Assembly (NCBI RefSeq): GCF_000699445.3
Contig: NC_067198.1
Span: 39,345,523 to 39,409,522 of the forward strand
DNA from: Schistosoma haematobium
Lineage: Eukaryota > Platyhelminthes > Trematoda > Strigeidida > Schistosomatidae
DNA length: 64,000 nucleotides
Direction: 5' to 3'
Under the pieces are notes generated by a model. That model did not search any database, was not told the DNA's origin, and saw nothing but the letters and a program-made list of their open reading frames with translations. A program made the translations under genes and the position numbers. How positions within the stretch are numbered: position 1 is the stretch's first letter; each line of letters opens with the position of its first letter. Below, one piece after another: positions 57,713-64,000 of the stretch.

Positions 57713-58288
57713 GGATCTGATCTAGACGTGAAGGCGCGGATCGGCAAAACAAGACCAGCATATCTACAACTGAAGAACAACTGGAACTCAAAACAACTGT
57801 CAACCAACACAAAGGTCAGAGTTTTCAATACAAATGTCAAAACAGTTCTACTGTATGGGGCGGAAACTTGGAGAACTACGAAACCCATCATCCTGAGGAT
57901 ACAAGTGTGTATCAACTGCTGTCTGTCCAATATACTTCAAATCCGTTGGTCAGTTACTATTAACAACAACCTACTATGGGAGATAACAAACTAGGTTCCA
58001 GTGGAGGAAGAAATCAGGAAGAAGTGTTGCAAGTGGATAGGACGCACATTGAGGAAAGCACTCAACTGTGTTACAAGGCGAACCCTCACATGAAATCCTC
58101 AAAGCCAAGGGAAAAGAGGAACACCAAAGAACACATTACACCGAGAAATGGAGACAGACGAGAAGAATGAACAAAAATTGGATAGAACTAGAAAGGAAGG
58201 CGCAGGACAGAGTTGATTGGAGAATGCTGGTCGACAGCCTACGTTCCATCGAGAGTAACAGGTGTGAGTAAAAAAAGCATAAAAAAAA
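57713..58288 (+). pseudogene. Nested 5'-truncated RTE insertion (subfamily B)
   Basis: Plus-strand RTE C-terminal part from GGATCTGATCTAGACGTGAA to NRCE-stop and an A-rich tail, inserted in the opposite orientation into the 5' leader/start region of the host RTE. TGGTCGTTAGAG (57701-57712) and TGGTTGTTAGAA (58289-58300) flank it. The leader of the uninterrupted 36 kb copy has the same sequence only once. The reading frame has small disruptions. Confidence 0.85.
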
Positions 58289-58528
58289 TGGTTGTTAGAA
58301 GGGGCATTGACCTCGTGGCTTCCGAAGAATCTTGGCTTTCATCATGAGGCATCACAATTCTCCCTTCACTTCTGAAAGCAGAGTTTAAATGGTTTAATTT
58401 TTTTAATCTAGTTGGCGTTTTTTTACCAAGGTTGTTTTCTATGGGATGCGGTTGCCAACCTCACCTCAAACCCTCCTCCTTTTTGTGGGATTGGGATCGG
58501 TAGTAGCCCTAAATGAGCCACAGGCGTT
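58289..58528 (-). other. 5' leader of the interrupted RTE
   Basis: Matches 38690-38929 in order (CATTGACCTCGTGGCTTCCG, CCTCCTCCTTTTTG, GAGCCACAGGCG). Confidence 0.8.
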
Positions 58529-58540
58529 GACATTATTGAT

Positions 58541-59216
58541 AATAAGTTTTAATTTCTAGCTCGACCCTAATCGTCAGTTATGTTTTTTGTCAGCCATTGT
58601 AGTGCTATGCAAGCCTTCATAGCTTATTCAAGCTTTCGGACAAACCAGTTTATTCATTCTCTTTGAGTCAAATTTTGATCTTGTTAATTATTCGCTTATC
58701 AACCTTGACTGTTTTTATGTGGGTATATGTGTGGGCACTTCTTATCCTCGTCATCATATGTCTGTAACTTATTTTTGTTCGACTATATATATCGATTCAC
58801 TCTTGGTTAAATTGAGTTGGTTCATATGCCTTCTCCACCGCCCATCATTTTGTTTCACTTCGTTCCTTTGATCGTCTGTCTGGATCAATGCTTGTACAAA
58901 ATATACTTATTCAAAATTCATTCTTGTATTTGATTTATTTTCATTCCGTTATTCACCAACGTGTTTTAAGTGGATGATTATATGCAGGGATTGGCAACAT
59001 GTATATTCTATTCATTCATCCGATCAAATTTGAGCTAGATCCTAGGGCCTTAAAACTATAATTATTGGAGATGTATACATAAATTATTTTACCATTTGGA
59101 ATTATTTGGAGGTGTTTTGTTGCAATCGTTTGTATCGATCATCATACTAAAAATAATCAAAATCCAGTTGGAACGAATTTTTTTTAAAAACTTTAAGAAG
59201 AAAGTATATGTGAGCA
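58541..59216. other. Noncoding, nothing recognised
   Basis: No gene. Confidence 0.6.
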
Positions 59217-59505
59217 ATTTTATGTCGATGAGGCAGTTACTCACTGAAGACAATTGTGGACAGTCGCACAATGTCATTAATTGGTTGAAGTTAGATATTA
59301 ACACTGTTGGATGCCGGTTCAGTGGTCTAGAGGATATGTGTTCACGCGCGAGATCGAAGGTATTTGATTCGAGTCCCGTGTGCGGACTTCTAAAAAGTTC
59401 CATACTGGAACAAACCAGCTTTCCAGTGCTTCCAGGTTTTCAGTGGTGGTCTAATATTGATCCATTCATGGTATGAATCTAAACTTAACAATCTCCATAA
59501 CCCCA
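59217..59505 (+). mobile_element. SINE-B copy, plus strand, hammerhead core deleted
   Basis: 5' unit (ATTGGTTGAAGTTAGATATT), A-box-like GTTCAGTGGTCTAG, B-box-like GATTCGAGTCCCG, then a shortened ribozyme part with only the CCAGTGCTTCCAGG side, and the tail ending CTTAACAATCTCCATAACCC. The CTGAGGA core is missing. Confidence 0.7.
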
Positions 59506-61174
59506 TACTAATACATACAAGTACTGTGATAAGCAATTTAAACTAGAACATACTAAGCTTCAAAATTTAATTTAACAATTTACAAAAATACAAATGTTAC
59601 AAAAGTATATTTACATTGGATATGCTTTTTTTTCTTAATTCTTTGTTCTAACTAGGCATTATATAAAATGTAGAATAGAACAGAGAGAGATAGAGAGAGA
59701 AAGAGAGAAGAATAGAATGTAGGCAATTTCATAAAGTATTATCTTTATGCATATACATATTGAATACTTTGTGAATGTTTTCTTTATCAGTAATCATATG
59801 TTTATTTAGATAAATTTAAAATAAAAAGCAGATAGAAATATAAACATTACAATGTATTGATCAATTACAGAATTGCATAACTCACCCATGTATATATATA
59901 TAGTTGTGTAGAATTAGTTTCATTTATAAATGATATTCAACAGATTAACAAATTGGAATTTCCTACCAAAAATTGATATTAGTTAATCATAAGTAACGTA
60001 GAAGCTGACGTATATGTATGTATCTGCTGAATTTTCCACATTACATCAGTACAGTATGTTGAATATATCAAGACAAAACTCAGTATAGTAGTTAGATAAG
60101 TTGTCATGGAATACATTGGATATGAACAATATGATTCAAGAAGAAAGAATGAATTAGTAGAATTAAAGGTATAATTAGTTTAAGAATAACTGATTGATTC
60201 CGAGCCATATCATCTAATGACTCCAACCACTCATAACAATCATGTTGAAGTCCCTAACTAGGTAGTCTGCCCCTGATACATGGCTCAATCTAACAGTCAG
60301 TGACTTCATAGATTGATGTCAGGTTATGGTTCGATAGTAAAGACCTACTCTTTATTTGTTTAATCTTAGTTTTTATACTTTCTTAAGAAGCTGAAAAGAA
60401 TCAAACTGCTAGCTCAGAGCTATATTACTCACAGTAATTGACAGTGATTAGTTTTTTTTATTTGATCTTATGTGTGGGAGTTCATGTAAATATTTCTACA
60501 CGTACGGAACTATTTAGTAAGGTTAATTGAAGACTGTCAAGTTGGAGTAAGAGTGATAATTATAATCAGTATCTGAAGACATTGCACAACATGGTTCAGA
60601 ATTATTTATGGTAATCCGAATGCATTTTCACTTTGTCTTCCTCGAGATCGTGGGTTTAAAAATTAATCGTTTTACTTTTTATTCCGCTAATTCACTCTTT
60701 CATCTTAGATGATGTTATCTGTATCTAATGTTTCCCACTAATCTGACAACATTTAATATACTAATATTTGTCTTTGTATCTTTCCATTGCTGTGCTGATG
60801 TAGTGCTATAACTTAATTCGATGAAAACGTGTGTCAGGTTCTATGATGATTATAACCGATTAATTGTTGCGATTACCCATATTGCTGTAAGTGACTGAAT
60901 AGATTTAGTATTATTGAATATTATTACAAAGTAATGACAGTTAATTTACCTAATGAGTCGTGTACTTTTTTGATCTCGTTCGTCAAATACTTAAATTACT
61001 ACTAAGATAAACATATTTTCTAGTACTTCCCGGAACTTCAAAATCATTAGTGACTAAATAGTCACTCAATGATTCATATCAGTTAACCAACTCTAAAACT
61101 AAACTCTTTGTAGTATTCACGTTTCATGAACTTGAAAACTGATTAGGAATAAATTGTCACAATTATTCAACATA

Positions 61175-61175
<1 letters not shown>
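59506..61175. other. Noncoding; GA tract near 59682-59708
   Basis: No gene or further repeat recognised. Confidence 0.6.

Positions 61176-61252
<77 letters not shown>
61176..61252. repeat. Long (AT)n microsatellite
   Basis: About 38 uninterrupted units, the longest simple repeat in the window. Confidence 0.97.
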
Positions 61253-61258
<6 letters not shown>

Positions 61259-62823
61259 GACAGTTGATTAATAATATAAAATTAATATGAATTACTCAAT
61301 TAAAGTTTTAAACTCTTTTATGTAAATTCATCTACAGATAATAATACCCATTACTATTCATCATTTTAAAATGATAAAAAAGAATTTCAGCTCAAATGGA
61401 TATACTTTTTTTTGGTTTTTCAGTTCTTTAAGCTTCATCATGAAGTAAGCTCTAGTGATATCGTTTAGAACAATCATAAAACTTAATCAATTATATCATT
61501 ATGAATCAAAGAACTCAAATGACTTATGATGTAATCACATACAAATACACATTATAATGTGGGGGAATTATTGTTCAGTAATGAAATAAAATAAATTAAC
61601 ATGTACCATTGTTGTATTTTTAAAGAACAACCATGAAAAACTCCTTTACATTCTTTTTAAAAAATATTTTTGTGTTAAGATTCTTTTATTATCAACTACC
61701 TAGTTTCATTTTAGAAAAAAAAATGTGCCTTTTATAATCTTCAAAATTAAACTTATTGATAAACTAAACAATGTAGAGATTAGTCAGACTGACCACTGAA
61801 TTTATATAGATAGATAGATATCCTTAAACAATATAAATTTCTGAAGTAAAAGTCATCTCAGTTTAGTTGCCATGGCATATAATGAACACATATTGTAGAT
61901 TTGTGTATATCTTTTTTTGTTGTTGTTCAAAATTCTTTTATTTATCTTTTATTTCATTATAATCTGTAAATTAGAATGTTGTCCCCTTCTCATTTTCATC
62001 ATGAATAATCATTACATTTGTCTAGTCTTGTATTAAATTCATTAGAGTTTTTGTTAGGATGTATAAATATGTAGGTAAGTATGATGATAAACAGAAAAGA
62101 GAGATAGAGAGAAGGGGAGAGAGAGAGAATGAGTGAGTGAATATAGTGCGAAAGTGAAACAAAGAAAAAAAATATCAGTGACAAAAGATGATTTATAAAT
62201 TTGTCATTTGACTAATTTCCTTTTCGTTTTTTTCTTTTTTTGTGAGGGGGGGGTTTCGAGTTATTTCTCTTTTATTTTTATTTTTTTTTTAAAAAATGTT
62301 ATCTTCTTTGAAGATGAAATACAAGTAAATTTGTTCTTTCATTCTGTATGTTGTATTTGTATGTTTAATAATCAGTTTGAAAATAATTTGAAGATACCAT
62401 GTATAAAATATGGTTACGAGATAGTGGAACAGAGGGTTATGAGAATAACAATTAAGTTAAAATGACCAACATGGCGGATAATCTGAATTTTTCGTTAGAA
62501 ACTGTAAAAATGATTTTTTGTTTTTATATGATCAGTGCATATATAGATCATAACAAGTAAAAAATAATTTAGTATCATAGAATGAACTTCAGTTGAAGAA
62601 TAGATATGTCTGTTTTAGTCAGTAGATTGGTTACTGGTAATTCCTGATATAGTATCAATTTATGATCAAGATTGTTATAGGTAGTTGAAGATAATTGACA
62701 AGAAACCATGAACGTTGGTTTTATTACAGTCTGGGCCTCTTCAACACATTATACTTGCTATCTTAATTTACCTGATACTCCTTATAACAACCAAACCCAC
62801 ATCACACAGCTCTATTATGTAAG
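61253..62823. other. Noncoding, homopolymer-rich
   Basis: GA tract near 62100-62130, T-rich tract near 62221-62296, ATAG units near 61806-61820. No gene. Confidence 0.6.
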
Positions 62824-62834
62824 ATATTGCCACT

Positions 62835-63367
62835 GATGATGGAGAAGATTTGTAGCTCATGTGAATGATTTCAGTGGAGTTTTCTTCTCTGAGATGGATG
62901 GTCTGGTCGTGAAGCTTTCATAGTCTTTCTGAACGACTTCATCAGCACAAACTTCAAGCAGAATTGAAGTGTTCGAATTTCTTCACGAATGACTCCCAGC
63001 TTATTCTATAGATTTCAATCTTCATTGGTCTTTAACCTGTCGTTATTTAATTCTTTATTTTGATTGTATCTCCCATTGATTTGATTATTGGTTCTATATT
63101 TGTCTATTATAACTGTCCATAATAATATGGGACCACGAATCAAATCAATGGGAGATACAATCAAAATAAAGAATTAAATAATGACGAGTTAAAAGTCAAC
63201 AATAACCAATGAAGATCGAAGTCTATAGAACAAGTTGGGAGTCATATGTGAAGAAATTCGAACACTTCACTTCTACTTGAAATTTGTGCTGAGGATGTTG
63301 TCCAGAAAAAACGATGAAAGCTCCACGTCCAGACCATCCATCTCAGAGAACAAAACTTCGCTAAAAT
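62835..63367. mobile_element. Foldback element F, long member
   Basis: 533 bp. Arms 62876-63086 and 63138-63360 are inverted repeats at high but imperfect identity (TCTGAGATGGATGGTCTGG and AAATCAATGGGAGATACAA mark outer and inner ends). The flanks ATTGCCACT (62826-62834) and ATTACCACT (63368-63376) agree at 8 of 9. The outer arm and the unpaired left end match the 197-bp element at 45475. No coding capacity, so it is non-autonomous. Confidence 0.7.
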
Positions 63368-63376
63368 ATTACCACT

Positions 63377-64000
63377 AGACTATATGGACAGGAGTGAAAT
63401 TTACCTACATCAGTAGAATATTATGTATACGTGATCATAAAAAAGTTTAATAAATTATGAACATTGAGTATTTTGCCTATTTGGGTTGATAACAGAAACT
63501 ATTGTCTATTCATGTGGAATTTTCATTTACCAAATTGTTAACCACCAAATACGATCGCTTTATAAAATAGTGAGATAATATTAACTATAGTCGAAATAAC
63601 TAATATTGGAATGATAGTTTTCATTGACATTATCAACTATTCCTACAATATTAATTAACCGTAATAAAATAAAGACCTAAATATAGAACTTTCAATTTTC
63701 ATGGTTAATTTAGTATTAATACCCATTAGCTACATCTAATAAATCACTTAAGATCAAAAAATTGCATCATGCACACATAGAATAAAATCAATTTCATCCT
63801 ATTGTCTTGATTTAAATCGTTTTTCAGCTGATATCAATCAATGATAATAAAAAGATATTAGTGTTAGGATGGCTTTGGGAAGCACGACGAAGCTCTTATA
63901 GGCTCCAAAGAAGACGAAGAGATTCCACTCAATCAGCACTTGATCGAGCTTTCTAGAATATCAACGTGGTATGCTACGATTGGACCATTGCATAACTCGC
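63377..64000. other. Noncoding, then GC-richer window edge
   Basis: AT-rich to about 63860. The last 130 bp are less AT-rich and one plus-strand frame stays open to the edge (DGFGKHDEALIGSKEDEE...). It may be the start of another mobile element or an exon; it cannot be assigned from this window. Confidence 0.35.

Larger units (their letters stand above)
55794..58528 (-). mobile_element. RTE retrotransposon with both ends, internally deleted and interrupted
   Basis: Has the (TAAG)n end on the left and the 5' leader on the right (58301-58527), flanked by an 11/12-bp duplication, so it entered as a full-length copy. Compared with 35707-38929 it lacks about 170 bp near 55857 and about 900 bp near 56475, and it carries a foreign RTE fragment at 57713-58288. 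Confidence 0.85.

Noticed and set aside
61176..61252. Replication origin or structured regulatory site at the long AT repeat
   Set aside because: It is an ordinary AT microsatellite; nothing around it supports a specific function.

Overview
The window looks like AT-rich, repeat-dense noncoding DNA of a blood fluke (Schistosoma). The clues are SMalpha-type hammerhead retroposons, SR2-like RTE retrotransposons with a (TAAG)n tail, a schistosome-style Gypsy element, and long TA, TAG and ATT microsatellites. The species cannot be fixed from what is visible. I found no convincing host exon, tRNA, rRNA, CRISPR array or bacterial-type operon. Nearly every supportable feature is a mobile element or its relic.

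Layout: 0-10 kb holds SMalpha copies (3.5, 5.4-5.8, 6.6 kb), a second tRNA-headed short element here called SINE-B (4.3, 7.4, 9.5 kb), a 5'-truncated RTE end (4.6-5.1 kb) and an orphan RTE 5' end (8.3 kb). 10-25 kb holds a repeat shared with 2.6 kb, the 3' end of another non-LTR element (14.5-15.1 kb), SINE-B (15.4 kb), an inverted SMalpha pair (17.4 kb) and several repeat islands. 25-39 kb holds a 1-kb RTE copy (25.3 kb), short elements at 30-32 kb, a large near-perfect inverted repeat (arms of about 920 bp, 32.7-35.2 kb) and a full-length RTE insertion (35.7-38.9 kb) with 12-bp target duplications. 42-46 kb holds decayed short elements and a small foldback insertion with a 9-bp duplication. 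46.66-50.82 kb is a compact, apparently intact Gypsy LTR retrotransposon whose LTRs differ at 2 of 282 positions. 52-59.5 kb holds SINE-B and SMalpha copies, a repeat shared with 23 kb, and a full-length but internally deleted RTE with a second RTE nested in it. 62.8-63.4 kb is a longer member of the foldback family.

How the parts relate: the autonomous machinery is one LTR polyprotein (protease, reverse transcriptase, RNase H, integrase) and the RTE endonuclease/reverse transcriptase, of which every copy here is disabled. The short elements carry tRNA-like heads and hammerhead ribozyme cores and presumably borrowed enzymes from elements such as these. The most interesting signals are SINE-B hammerheads that still fit the catalytic consensus, the recent long inverted repeat, two RTE copies sharing the same active-site and frameshift lesions, a stop codon at the same endonuclease codon in all three RTE copies that reach it, and a small foldback family with 9-bp target duplications.
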